Origin: RBG-13-68-16 sp041494245
GTDB lineage: Bacteria > Acidobacteriota > Thermoanaerobaculia > Thermoanaerobaculales > Thermoanaerobaculaceae
Reading direction: 5' to 3'
Assembly: GCA_041494245.1 (NCBI GenBank)
Contig: JBGQAK010000006.1
Location: 124,001-188,000 of the forward strand
DNA length: 64,000 nucleotides
Part shown: piece by piece, positions 1-7,419 of the stretch
Numbering within the stretch: the first letter of the stretch is position 1
Layout: every line of letters starts with the position of its first letter
Position numbers and translations under genes: made by a program
The notes under the pieces: model-generated
The model's input: only the letters and a program-made list of their open reading frames with translations
What the model was told of the DNA's origin: nothing
The model's database searches: none

Positions 1-18
1 GGAGTGAGGCGGAGAGAT

Positions 19-711
19 CTACGGCCTGCGCGCGGCGGGCGCTCGTGGGTCCCGCGAGGTCGGGGTCGCCGAAGGAGGCGGTGCGGGGCTGGGTGCCGGC
101 ACCGCATACACCACGATCTCCGCACGCTTGGCGAGATCGGAGCTCCACCGCCCGACCTCGGCGGTGAGCTTGCGCTCCCGCAGCAGCGCCTCGACCTGGG
201 CCCTCACCTCGGAGAGATCCACGACCGGTTTTCCCGCCGCCCTCAGCTTGGGCACCAGCTCCTCCTGCCACGCCTTCTCGACCTCCTGCGCGGTCGGGCG
301 CACGAAGGGGCCGAACCGGGTCGACACGTACGCCTCCACGATCGCGGCCCGACGCACGAGGCCCCGCACCGCCGGCTCGTCCAGCCCGATGCCCGCAAGC
401 CGCCGCCGCAGCTCCTCCTCGCCGCCCACCCGTTTCAGCGTGGCGCGCCACGCCGCGTCTAGGTCCACCGGGACCCGCGAAGAGATGGCCGCGGCCTCCA
501 GGTCCTGCCACCGCAACTCGAGGTCCACCAGGGCATCGACCACCGCCCTGTGATAGTCCGCGGCGCTCTCGCCCGGCTGGCGCGGAACCAGGGCCGCCAC
601 CTCCGCCAGATCGACGTCCGACTGCAGGACCGGGACGCCGTTGACCAGAGCCAGGACGCGTTCCACCTCGACCGCCGCGGCGAAGAAGACCGGGAAAAGC
701 AGCGCCAGCAC
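19..711 (-). CDS. SurA N-domain-like periplasmic chaperone
   Basis: The 230-aa product starts with a short hydrophobic segment (MLALLFPVFFAAAVE) that looks like a signal peptide. A typical SurA_N start follows (ERVLALVNGVPVLQSDVDLAEV). The rest is helical, and a proline/alanine-rich tail begins near residue 205. SurA-family proteins escort outer-membrane proteins through the periplasm. Full SurA is about 430 aa with parvulin PPIase domains; none is visible here, so this is a chaperone-domain-only version. The start is GTG at 711. The gene diverges from the NAD synthetase pair starting at 744, and any operon partners would lie beyond the left edge. Family call is good; exact client and role are inferred. 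Confidence 0.7.
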   Translation of the reverse strand: MLALLFPVFFAAAVEVERVLALVNGVPVLQSDVDLAEVAALVPRQPGESAADYHRAVVDALVDLELRWQDLEAAAISSRVPVDLDAAWRATLKRVGGEEELRRRLAGIGLDEPAVRGLVRRAAIVEAYVSTRFGPFVRPTAQEVEKAWQEELVPKLRAAGKPVVDLSEVRAQVEALLRERKLTAEVGRWSSDLAKRAEIVVYAVPAPSPAPPPSATPTSRDPRAPAARRP

Positions 712-743
712 ATCATCATGTTACACTCACCGGGGAGGCTTCG

Positions 744-1607
744 GTGGGGAAAGCAGCGCCGCGGGCGGCCGAGCAGGTGATCGCGCTGGCGCAGATCGCG
801 ACCTGCCCCGGCCAGCTTCAGCACAACCTCGAACGCCACATGGAGATGGTCGCCCGAGCGTCGGGCGCGGGCGCCCGCCTCGTCGTGTTCCCCGAGCTCT
901 CCCTCTCCGGGTACCTGCTCGCCCACGGCGTCCTCGAGCACGCGCTTGCCCTCGACGACAAGCGCCTGCAGCCGCTCCTACAGGTGAGCCGGGAGATCGC
1001 GCTGCTCGTCGGGCTGCCGCTGCGCGAGCCGCACGGCGGCATCTCCAACGCAGCCGTGCTCCTGGAGGGCGGCGAGGTCCGCGGCGTGCACCGGAAGCTT
1101 TACCTGCCGACGTACGGGATGTTCGACGAGGGGCGCTACTTCATCCCCGGTCCGCGCCTCGAGGCGATCGAGTGCTCGCTCGGGCGGTTCGGGGTGCTGA
1201 TCTGCGAAGACGCGTGGCACCTCTCCTCGGCCGTGATGCTGGCCCAGGACGGGGTGGACGCGCTGCTGGTCGTGGCCGGCGGCCCCACGGAGCTGGACGG
1301 CGGCGACCAACCGGCCGCGTCACGGCGTTGGCACTGGATCATGGGCGCCACCGCCGTGACCACGGTGCGCCCCGTCTTCTTCGCCAACCGCTGCGGTTGG
1401 GAGGAGGGCATCCTCTTCGGCGGCTGCTCGTGGGCCGTCGACCCGCGCGGCCGAAGCCTGGCCGAGCCCGCCCCCGCGCACAACGAGACGCTCGTGCTGG
1501 CGTCGTTCTCCCCGGGCGCGGCGGCGCGTGCCCGCACCCTTGCCCCCATCCCGTACTCCGAGCGCTTCGACCTCTGGCGAGCCGCCCTGGAGCGCGCCGG
1601 TGCTTGA
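744..1607 (+). CDS. Glutaminase (nitrilase-fold) subunit of NAD+ synthetase
   Basis: A 287-aa carbon-nitrogen hydrolase. The Glu-Lys-Cys triad is visible: E51 in VVFPELSLSGY, K118 in HRKLYLPTYGMFDEGRYF, and C154 in GVLICEDAWH. The YLPTYGxFDExRYF and ICEDxW motifs match the glutamine-hydrolysing domain of bacterial glutamine-dependent NAD+ synthetase, which passes ammonia to the synthetase domain. That synthetase is the next gene, overlapping by 8 bp in another frame. The start is GTG at 744, with a GGGGAGG ribosome binding site a few bases upstream. In many bacteria both domains form one chain of about 540-680 aa; here they are separate polypeptides. A free-standing nitrilase is possible but less likely given the neighbour. 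Confidence 0.85.
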   Translation: MGKAAPRAAEQVIALAQIATCPGQLQHNLERHMEMVARASGAGARLVVFPELSLSGYLLAHGVLEHALALDDKRLQPLLQVSREIALLVGLPLREPHGGISNAAVLLEGGEVRGVHRKLYLPTYGMFDEGRYFIPGPRLEAIECSLGRFGVLICEDAWHLSSAVMLAQDGVDALLVVAGGPTELDGGDQPAASRRWHWIMGATAVTTVRPVFFANRCGWEEGILFGGCSWAVDPRGRSLAEPAPAHNETLVLASFSPGAAARARTLAPIPYSERFDLWRAALERAGA

Positions 1608-2427
1608 GCTGCCGCCGGTCAACACCGGCCTGCTGGCCGAGATGCTCCAGAAGTTCCTCGCGGAGGAGCTCCGCGCCTCGGGGCTCTCCGGCTACGTCAT
1701 CGGGTTATCGGGCGGCGTGGACTCGGCGGTTTCTGCGGCGCTCGGCGTGGCGGCCGTGGGGCGCGAGCGCGTGCAAGCCCTCGCGCTGCCCGGACCCACC
1801 AGCTCGCCCGAGAGCCTGGGCGACGCCCGATCGGTGGCCGATGCCTTCGGCCTGCGTCTGGAGACGGTCGAGATCGCGCCCGCGGCCGAGATCCTCGCAG
1901 CAACCCTCGGTGCGCGGGAGGACCGCGTGCGCTTCGGAAACCTGCTGGCGCGCCTGCGCATGGTGGCGCTGTTCGACCGTGCCAGAACGGTCCCCGCGCT
2001 GGTGCTGGGGACTAGCAACAAGTCGGAGATCCTGCTCGGCTACTCGACGCTCTTCGGCGACGCCGCTGCTTCCGTCCAGCCGCTCGGAGACGTTTGGAAG
2101 AGCCACATCTTCGAGCTCGGGCGAGCGCTGGGCGTGCCGGAGGGCGTCGTCAGCAAGCCGCCGACCGCGGACCTGTGGCCCGGCCAGACCGACGCCGGCG
2201 AGCTGGGTTTCGACTACCCCACGGTCGACCCGGTGCTCTACTGGCACCACGACGGTGGGATGGGGCGGGAGGAGCTGGTGGCGGCGGGCTTCCCGCCCGC
2301 CCTCGTAGACGGCGCCCTGAGCGCGTACCGCCGCAACCGCTTCAAGTGGCGCCCCACGGTCGTCGCCCGCGTGTCCGCCAGCTGCATGAACGTGGACCGC
2401 ATCCTCCCGCGCAATCCGGAACGATGA
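1600..2427 (+). CDS. nadE: NAD+ synthetase (synthetase domain/subunit)
   Basis: A 275-aa protein that adenylates nicotinate adenine dinucleotide and amidates it to NAD+. The PP-loop SGGVDSAV lies near residue 33. Other NadE landmarks are the LGTSNKSEILLGYSTLFGD segment and the KPPTADLWPGQTDAGELGF loop. The GTG at 1600 is chosen as start because it overlaps the end of the glutaminase gene and gives the normal NadE N-terminus (LPPVNTGLLAEMLQKFL). The 8-bp overlap implies translational coupling, consistent with a glutaminase/synthetase complex. rsmI follows with an ATGA overlap. NadD, the preceding pathway step, is also in this window. Confidence 0.9.
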   Translation: MLELPPVNTGLLAEMLQKFLAEELRASGLSGYVIGLSGGVDSAVSAALGVAAVGRERVQALALPGPTSSPESLGDARSVADAFGLRLETVEIAPAAEILAATLGAREDRVRFGNLLARLRMVALFDRARTVPALVLGTSNKSEILLGYSTLFGDAAASVQPLGDVWKSHIFELGRALGVPEGVVSKPPTADLWPGQTDAGELGFDYPTVDPVLYWHHDGGMGREELVAAGFPPALVDGALSAYRRNRFKWRPTVVARVSASCMNVDRILPRNPER

Positions 2428-3356
2428 AGACGGGGCATAGGGCTCAGGGGACAGGGCACAGGGGCTTGCATGCAGCCTCTTCTCGGACCCCTGACCCCGG
2501 ACCCCTGACCTCTGGACGGGGGATCGGGCGGGTCTTCGTGGTGGCCACACCGATTGGCAACCTCCAGGACCTCTCGCCGCGCGCTCGCGAGGTGCTCTCG
2601 CGCGTGCGCTGGGTGCTGGCGGAGGACACACGCCACGTTCGCAAGCTCCTGGGCGCTTTCGGCGTGGCGACCCCAACGAGGTCGCTGCACGAGCACAACG
2701 AGGCCCGCGAGGTGCCGCGCCTGCTCGCCGAGCTCGCCGCGGGCAACGACCTCGCGCTGGTCTCGGACGCCGGCACGCCGGTGCTGGCCGACCCTGGGTA
2801 CCGGCTGGTGCGCGCGTGCCGGGAGCATGGGATCCCCGTGCTTGCGGTGCCGGGCCCGAGCGCCGTCGCGGCGGCGGTGGCGGTGGCAGGCCTGCCGCCG
2901 ATGCCGTTCACCTTCGCGGGGTTCCTGCCCGCGCGCGCCGGCCAGCGGGCCTCGGCACTCCTCGCGCTGGCGGCGGTGCCCCACACGCTGGTCCTTTTCC
3001 TCTCGCCTCACCGCCTTCGCCCGGAACTGGAAGCCTGCGCCACCTGCCTGGGCGGCGAGCGCGAGGGCGCGCTGCTGGCCGAGCTCACCAAGGTGCACGA
3101 GCGTTGCGTGCGCGGCACCCTAGCAGCGTTGGCCGCGTGGGCCGCGGAGGCGACCCCCCGTGGGGAGTACACGCTGGTGGTGGGGCCACCACCTCCGAGG
3201 ACACCCTCGGAGGCCTCGCCCGCGTCCGCTCGGGCGGCCCTGGACGAGGCGCTGGCCCGCGGTTTGGATCGTGCCGAAGCGCGCCGCGAGGCGGCACGCC
3301 AACTCGGCCTCACCCGCAAGGAACTGTACGCCCTGCTCACCCGGCGCGGGGCGTGA
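2424..3356 (+). CDS. rsmI: 16S rRNA (cytidine1402-2'-O)-methyltransferase
   Basis: A tetrapyrrole-methylase-fold SAM enzyme that methylates the ribose of C1402 in 16S rRNA. Diagnostic motifs are VVATPIGNLQDLS, LAEDTRHVRKLL, SDAGTPVLADPGY and AVPGPSAVAAA, with a C-terminal helical region ending RKELYALLTRRGA. The ATG at 2424 overlaps the nadE stop (ATGA) but gives about 37 extra residues (start MKTGHRAQGTGHRG) before the normal RVFVVATPIGNL start. That extension is encoded by a GC-rich repeat. A GTG at 2538 inside the first strand is an alternative but would trim the fold. The 3' end overlaps the convergent holA gene by about 20 bp. Confidence 0.9.
   Translation: MKTGHRAQGTGHRGLHAASSRTPDPGPLTSGRGIGRVFVVATPIGNLQDLSPRAREVLSRVRWVLAEDTRHVRKLLGAFGVATPTRSLHEHNEAREVPRLLAELAAGNDLALVSDAGTPVLADPGYRLVRACREHGIPVLAVPGPSAVAAAVAVAGLPPMPFTFAGFLPARAGQRASALLALAAVPHTLVLFLSPHRLRPELEACATCLGGEREGALLAELTKVHERCVRGTLAALAAWAAEATPRGEYTLVVGPPPPRTPSEASPASARAALDEALARGLDRAEARREAARQLGLTRKELYALLTRRGA
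2432..2521. repeat. Short GC-rich inverted repeat (GGGCACAGGG family) in the 5' end of rsmI
   Basis: The left arm carries CAGGGGACAGGGCACAGGGG and the right arm carries ACCCCTGACC twice, so the unit can fold into a long imperfect hairpin around a short centre. Related strings occur at 14860-14880 and 15722-15852. It lies between the ATG of rsmI and its conserved first strand and is read in frame as low-complexity residues. It resembles REP-type intergenic palindromes; its origin is inferred. Confidence 0.6.
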
Positions 3357-4464
3357 GCACCCCCAGCACCAGCTCGCTCACCGCCGCCAGCACCTCGGGC
3401 CCCCGGCCAGCCTCCGCGGCACTCCCGGCCGAGCGTCCGAGCGCTTCGATGAGCTCTTCCTCCGTGTAGCGGGCGGCCAAACGGAACGCCCGGTGGAGCT
3501 GCCAGGGGCTCATCCCCGCGAGGGGGGACGCCGGCGTCGCCTCGATGTCCTCCTCCAGGCGGGGGAAGAGGCCTGGCTTGAAGGTCTTCGGATACCAGTC
3601 CCTGGCGGCACAGCGCTTGGGCTGGAGTTCCGCGCCGAGCCCCGCCCGCGCCGCGTGGCCGCGCACCGCCAGCGCCTGGCGCAGCAGGCGCCCGACGGCC
3701 CCTGCGAGCGTCCTTCCGAAACGCTCGGGCGCGACCGCCTCGCCCCGCCAGTCCGTCAGGGTCCCGCCCGCGGTCAGGGTGCCCACGAAGCGGGCGAAGC
3801 GGGCCGCGTCCCGGCCGAGCAGAGCCTCCTCGATCTCCCGGATCGAGCACTCGCCGGCGCCCGCCTGCGCCCGCACCGCCGCCTCGCTGGCCCCACCCGC
3901 GAGGGCGAGACGCGTCGCGGCCTGGGCCAGTTCGCGCGGCCGGAAGCCGTAGACCTCGCACAGCGCGTCCACAACCTCCTCGTTGGTGGCCAGGTCGGGG
4001 GCGACGCGTGCGACCACGTTCGCGAGGAGCCGGCGCTGAGGCCTCGAGACCCGGGCCTCGTCCCAGGGTTTTGGCGCCTCGGGAAGCGCCAGGAAGCGCA
4101 GCTCCCCCCTCCGTCCCGCCGCCTCGGCCACCGCCCCGCCGGGTGAGCTCCCCACCACGGCGGCGAGCAGGAGCGTGACGTCGCCGAGCGGCAGCGAGCC
4201 GAGCGAGGAGGCAAGCGCTTCATTGTCCTTGTCACGTCCGGAGATGTAGGGCGACGCGTCGGACACCACGATCAAACGTTCGGGGGAAAAAAGCGAGGGG
4301 CTGGCGAGCTCCTGCACCAGCCGGCCGGGTGGCGGCGCCTCCTCGAACGTCGAGGCCTCACCCTGCGGGTAGGCCTCGTGCCAGGCGGCCTCGAAGTCGT
4401 GCCGCTCAAGCTCCAGCAGGAAATCGTCGGGAGAGGCGAGGAGGAGGAGGCGCGGGAGGGTCAT
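3337..4464 (-). CDS. holA: DNA polymerase III delta subunit (clamp-loader subunit)
   Basis: A 375-aa protein resembling HolA, which opens the beta clamp as part of the clamp loader. The N-terminus (LPRLLLLASPDDFLLELE), the strand-loop LFSPERLIVVSDASPYI, and the helical C-terminal domain (SPWQLHRAFRLAARYTEEELIEAL) match the HolA layout of a degenerate AAA+ core and a collar domain. No Walker A motif is visible, as expected for delta. The ATG at 4464 is preferred over an in-frame ATG at 4512, because it begins just before the conserved first strand. Sequence identity to model HolA is low, so the call rests on architecture. It overlaps rsmI tail to tail. Confidence 0.7.
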   Translation of the reverse strand: MTLPRLLLLASPDDFLLELERHDFEAAWHEAYPQGEASTFEEAPPPGRLVQELASPSLFSPERLIVVSDASPYISGRDKDNEALASSLGSLPLGDVTLLLAAVVGSSPGGAVAEAAGRRGELRFLALPEAPKPWDEARVSRPQRRLLANVVARVAPDLATNEEVVDALCEVYGFRPRELAQAATRLALAGGASEAAVRAQAGAGECSIREIEEALLGRDAARFARFVGTLTAGGTLTDWRGEAVAPERFGRTLAGAVGRLLRQALAVRGHAARAGLGAELQPKRCAARDWYPKTFKPGLFPRLEEDIEATPASPLAGMSPWQLHRAFRLAARYTEEELIEALGRSAGSAAEAGRGPEVLAAVSELVLGVLTPRAG

Positions 4465-4611
4465 GCCTGCCTGGTCGTGGGCCGCGTCACCTGGCCCGGG
4501 CTCCTTCGCCATGGAGGGCGGGCGCCCCCGCCGGGTTCAATCTCATCCGTGGTCCCCGCGTCCGGCGGGGAGAGGGGGCAACCTCGTCGCGCCCCCCCCG
4601 ACGGATCGAGG

Positions 4612-4971
4612 TCACATCTCGCCCCGGTCCTGCTGCTCCTGGCACGCGATGCAGTGGCGCGCCCACGGCACGGCCTCGAGCCGCTGGAGCTCGATGGGCT
4701 GCTCACAGTGGACACACTGGCCGAACCGGCCGTTCTCCAGGCGCGCGAGCGCCTCGTCGATCATTCCCAGGATCTTGCCCTCGTTCTCCGAGAGCGAGAA
4801 CGAGAACTCACGCTGGAAAGCACTGGTGGCGCGGTCGGCGATGTCGGGCGCCCCCGACTCGGTCTCCACGGAGCCCATCTCGCGAGCGCGCGAAACCCCT
4901 TCCATGACTTCCTTGCGCTTTGCCTGCAGCTGCTTCCGCATTGCCTTGAGATCCAGTTTGTTTCCCAACAC
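4612..4971 (-). CDS. DksA/TraR-family zinc-finger regulator
   Basis: A 119-aa protein with a coiled-coil N-terminal half and a C-terminal four-cysteine zinc site (CVHCEQPIEL...CIACQEQ). DksA-family proteins bind the secondary channel of RNA polymerase and, with ppGpp, tune rRNA and biosynthetic promoters. Length and finger spacing fit the family, including the RLENGRFGQCVHC context typical of DksA/YocK proteins. The start is GTG at 4971; the next codon TTG at 4968 is better spaced from the GGAGG at 4974-4978, and an ATG at codon 11 is also possible. A well-formed extended -10 promoter lies about 20 bp upstream. Family confidence is high; strict DksA orthology is not shown. Confidence 0.85.
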   Translation of the reverse strand: MLGNKLDLKAMRKQLQAKRKEVMEGVSRAREMGSVETESGAPDIADRATSAFQREFSFSLSENEGKILGMIDEALARLENGRFGQCVHCEQPIELQRLEAVPWARHCIACQEQQDRGEM

Positions 4972-4987
4972 GACCTCCGAGCGGGTG

Positions 4988-4996
4988 ATTATATCA
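4988..4996 (-). promoter_or_regulatory. Extended -10 promoter for the dksA-like gene
   Basis: Reading the minus strand, TGATATAAT is a perfect TATAAT with the TGn extension, set in an AT-rich patch between rlmH and the dksA-like gene. No convincing -35 lies 16-18 bp upstream, as is common for extended -10 promoters. This is a motif match only. Confidence 0.55.
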
Positions 4997-5002
4997 GATT
5001 GT

Positions 5003-5476
5003 CTAACCCGAGTCGGCCCGGTGGTATTGCCCCCCGGCCAGGAGGTCGCACGCCCGGTAGAGCTGTTCGAGCAGCACGAGCCGGGCCAACTGGTGGGGGA
5101 GCGTCAGGCGCGAGAGCGCGAGAAGCTCGCGGGGGGCGCCCTTCAGCCCCGGGTCGAGTCCGAGGTCCGAGCCGATCAGGAAAACGGTCCGCCCGTGCCG
5201 CGGGCGCTCCGACAGCCAGGTGGCCAGCGCCGCCGTGGTGCGCTCCCGCCCGTGCTCGTCCAGCGCCACCACGGTGTCCGAAGGATCCAGATGCCGCCGG
5301 ATCGCCGCACCCTCCTCGGCCAACGCCCTGCGTGGGTCCTGGCGCCCCGCCGCAGGCCTCACACGCACCTGCGCGAAGGGGAGGTGGCGCGAGATCCTGC
5401 GCGCGTACTCCTCCGCCAGCTCCTCCAGACCCCGGGGAGCCCGCTTCCCGACCCAGATCACCAGCACGCCGCTCAT
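5003..5476 (-). CDS. rlmH: 23S rRNA (pseudouridine1915-N3)-methyltransferase
   Basis: A 157-aa SPOUT methyltransferase that methylates pseudouridine 1915 in helix 69 of 23S rRNA. Key motifs are the VALDEHGRERTT segment, the FLIGSDLGLDP SAM-binding knot, LSRLTLPHQLARLVLLEQLYRA, and a C-terminal GGQYHRADSG close to the family's conserved YHR tail. Length matches the usual 155-160 aa. The ATG at 5476 overlaps the stop of the upstream AAA+ gene (ATGA), so it ends the obg-nadD-rsfS operon. That is its common place beside rsfS, apart from the intervening regulator. Confidence 0.93.
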   Translation of the reverse strand: MSGVLVIWVGKRAPRGLEELAEEYARRISRHLPFAQVRVRPAAGRQDPRRALAEEGAAIRRHLDPSDTVVALDEHGRERTTAALATWLSERPRHGRTVFLIGSDLGLDPGLKGAPRELLALSRLTLPHQLARLVLLEQLYRACDLLAGGQYHRADSG

Positions 5477-6390
5477 GATTCCCGGCGCCAGCGGATGAGC
5501 GTCCGGCGCGAGATCCCGAGCACGCGGGCGGCGCGCGAGACGTTGCCGCCTTCGCCGGCCAGCACCCAGAGCCCGTAGAGGCGCTCCACCTCCGCGAGCG
5601 GCGTGACGCGCTCGGCGGCCAGTTCGGCCACGCGGGGCCAGGCGTCGGGGGGAAGCGCGAGCTCGACGGGCCCGATCTGGGCACCGCCAGCCTGCACGGC
5701 TGCCCGGGTGAGCACGGCATCAAGCTCGCGGAAGTTGCCCGGCCACGGGTACGCCGAGAGCAGGCGCTCCGCCTCGCGGTCGAGGGAGAGCCGCCGACCA
5801 AGCCGGCGGGCGTGCCGGCGCAGCAGCGCGCGGGCCGCCGGGCCGATGTCCTCCCGCCGCTCGCGCAGCGGCGGGAGCTGCGCGTGGTAGCCGGCGAGCC
5901 GGTGGTAGAGGTCGGCCCGGAAGAGCCCTGCTCCCATGCGGTTACGCAGCCCCGCGTCGGCGAGCGCCACCACCCTTGCCCGAAACGGCCGCGACGTCGA
6001 GGTCCCGACCGGGAAGAACCTCCTCTCCTCCAGCACGCGCAACAGGGCAGTCTGGCCCTCCGGCGGGAGGGCCTCGATGCGGTCCAGCACCAGCGTGCCG
6101 TCGCCCGCGCGCTCCAGCCACCCGGTCCGGGCCCTGCTCGCATCGGTGAACGCCCCAGCCCGGTGGCCGAACAGCTCGGAGGGGAGCAGGGTGGCGGGGA
6201 GCGCGCCGCAGTCCACCACCACGTACGGGCGGCTGCGCCGGCTCGCGCGGTGCACACGGGCGGCGAGGTAGCTCTTGCCGACCCCGGTTTCGCCCTCGAG
6301 CACCAGGGAAAGCTCGCTCCCGGCCAGGCGTGCGAGGGTACGGGCCACCTCGGCCGCGTGCCGGTTCCGGGTTGAGAAGAGGCCCTTCAC
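5473..6390 (-). CDS. Degenerate sigma-54-activator-type AAA+ regulator
   Basis: A 305-aa protein with a bEBP-type AAA+ domain and a C-terminal Fis-like helix-turn-helix (NVSRAARVLGISRRTLIRW, about 283-301), but no N-terminal sensor. Walker A is intact (GETGVGKS, 33-40) and the GLFRADLYHRL box is present. Two key sites deviate. Walker B is VLDRIE (101-106), where bEBPs have the catalytic DE, and the sigma-54 contact loop is GAFTDA (79-84) instead of GAFTGA. It may therefore bind DNA and ATP without activating sigma-54 in the normal way. The GTG at 6390 overlaps the rsfS stop, and its own stop overlaps rlmH. Sitting inside a ribosome-assembly operon is unusual. Target unknown. Confidence 0.75.
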   Translation of the reverse strand: MKGLFSTRNRHAAEVARTLARLAGSELSLVLEGETGVGKSYLAARVHRASRRSRPYVVVDCGALPATLLPSELFGHRAGAFTDASRARTGWLERAGDGTLVLDRIEALPPEGQTALLRVLEERRFFPVGTSTSRPFRARVVALADAGLRNRMGAGLFRADLYHRLAGYHAQLPPLRERREDIGPAARALLRRHARRLGRRLSLDREAERLLSAYPWPGNFRELDAVLTRAAVQAGGAQIGPVELALPPDAWPRVAELAAERVTPLAEVERLYGLWVLAGEGGNVSRAARVLGISRRTLIRWRRES

Positions 6391-6752
6391 GTGAGGGTGG
6401 GCCGCAGCAGCGCCGTGACCTCGGGAGCGTCGCCCCACAGCCGCTCGAGCGCGAAGTACTCGCGCCGCTCCTCGAGGAAGATGTGCAGCACGAAGTCCCC
6501 GTAGTCCATCAGGATCCAGCCGCCCTGCGTGTACCCCTCCACCGAGAGAGCACGAACCCGGGCCGCGGCCAACCCCCTGTCCACCTCGTCGGCCACCGCC
6601 TGGGCCTGGCGCTGGGAACCCACCGAGCAGATGACGAACGCCTCGGCGATCGAGGTGCGCTCAGCGACGTCGAGGGCCAGAACGTGGTACGCCTTCTTGC
6701 CGTCGAGCGCCGCGAACGCCAGCCGGAGGCGGCCCAGCAACTCAGATTCCAT
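6387..6752 (-). CDS. rsfS: Ribosomal silencing factor
   Basis: A 121-aa RsfS/Iojap protein that binds L14 on the 50S subunit and blocks subunit joining when nutrients are scarce. Family landmarks are DGKKAYHVLALDVAERTSIAEAFVICSV, the GWILMDYGDFVLHIFLEERREYFALERLWGDAP stretch cut by short loops, and a normal length. The ATG at 6752 overlaps the 3' end of nadD by 11 bp. Downstream, its TGA overlaps the GTG start of the AAA+ gene. Co-transcription with obgE and nadD is the classic arrangement. Confidence 0.95.
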   Translation of the reverse strand: MESELLGRLRLAFAALDGKKAYHVLALDVAERTSIAEAFVICSVGSQRQAQAVADEVDRGLAAARVRALSVEGYTQGGWILMDYGDFVLHIFLEERREYFALERLWGDAPEVTALLRPTLT

Positions 6753-7419
6753 CGGAACGGTCGTCCCCTTGGTGGTAGAGCCGGTGCTTGACGATGTAGC
6801 GGTGGACCTCGGGCGGGACCAGTTCGTGGATGGTGAGCCCCTGCCGTAGGCGCTCCCGCAGGTGCGTGGCCGAGACCGGGAACGGCTCGTGCTCCAGCAG
6901 GTAGATCCGGCGCGCACCCGGCTTGGGGTCGGGAACCTCGCGGAACGGCTCGATGCTCTCCATCCGGCCCCGCAGTCCCTCCGGCACGCGCGACTCCAGC
7001 GCCTCTCCCCACACCGTGTTGCGGTGCAGCACCACCAGGTGCGCGAGGTCGACGAGCTCCTGCCAGCGGTGCCACGTGCCGATCTGGGAGAACGAGTCGC
7101 TCCCCATGAGGAAGTACGGGTGTTCAGCGGCGAGCCGCTCCGAGAGCGTCCGCAGAGTATCCACGGTGTAGGTCGGGCCCTCGCGCTCCGCCTCCACGGC
7201 GGACACCAGGAACCGGTCGTACGACTGCGTGGCAAGCGCCATCATGGCAAAGCGGTGCGAGAACGGCGTGAGCGCCTCCCCGAGCCTGTGCGGCGGGTGG
7301 GCGGCTGGGATGAACACCAGGGCGTCGAAGCGGAACGTCTCGAAGGCGCGCACTGCGGGCACCAGGTGCCCCAGGTGCACCGGATCGAACGTCCCGCCGA
7401 AAAAGCCGACCCTTCTCAA
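6742..7419 (-). CDS. nadD: Nicotinate-nucleotide adenylyltransferase
   Basis: A 225-aa nucleotidyltransferase that converts nicotinate mononucleotide plus ATP to nicotinate adenine dinucleotide, the substrate of NadE. The N-terminal GGTFDPVHLGHL carries the (H/T)xGH signature, and the C-terminal region has the FPVSATHLRERLRQG (SSTxIR-like) motif. The length is normal. The ATG at 7419 overlaps the obgE stop (ATGA), so the two are translationally coupled. With the split nadE pair it completes the last two steps of NAD+ synthesis inside this window. Confidence 0.95.
   Translation of the reverse strand: MRRVGFFGGTFDPVHLGHLVPAVRAFETFRFDALVFIPAAHPPHRLGEALTPFSHRFAMMALATQSYDRFLVSAVEAEREGPTYTVDTLRTLSERLAAEHPYFLMGSDSFSQIGTWHRWQELVDLAHLVVLHRNTVWGEALESRVPEGLRGRMESIEPFREVPDPKPGARRIYLLEHEPFPVSATHLRERLRQGLTIHELVPPEVHRYIVKHRLYHQGDDRSDGI

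Noticed and set aside
4465..4611. Possible small gene between holA and the dksA-like gene
   Set aside because: No frame has a start, RBS and sensible protein; the stretch is GC-rich with short inverted repeats only.
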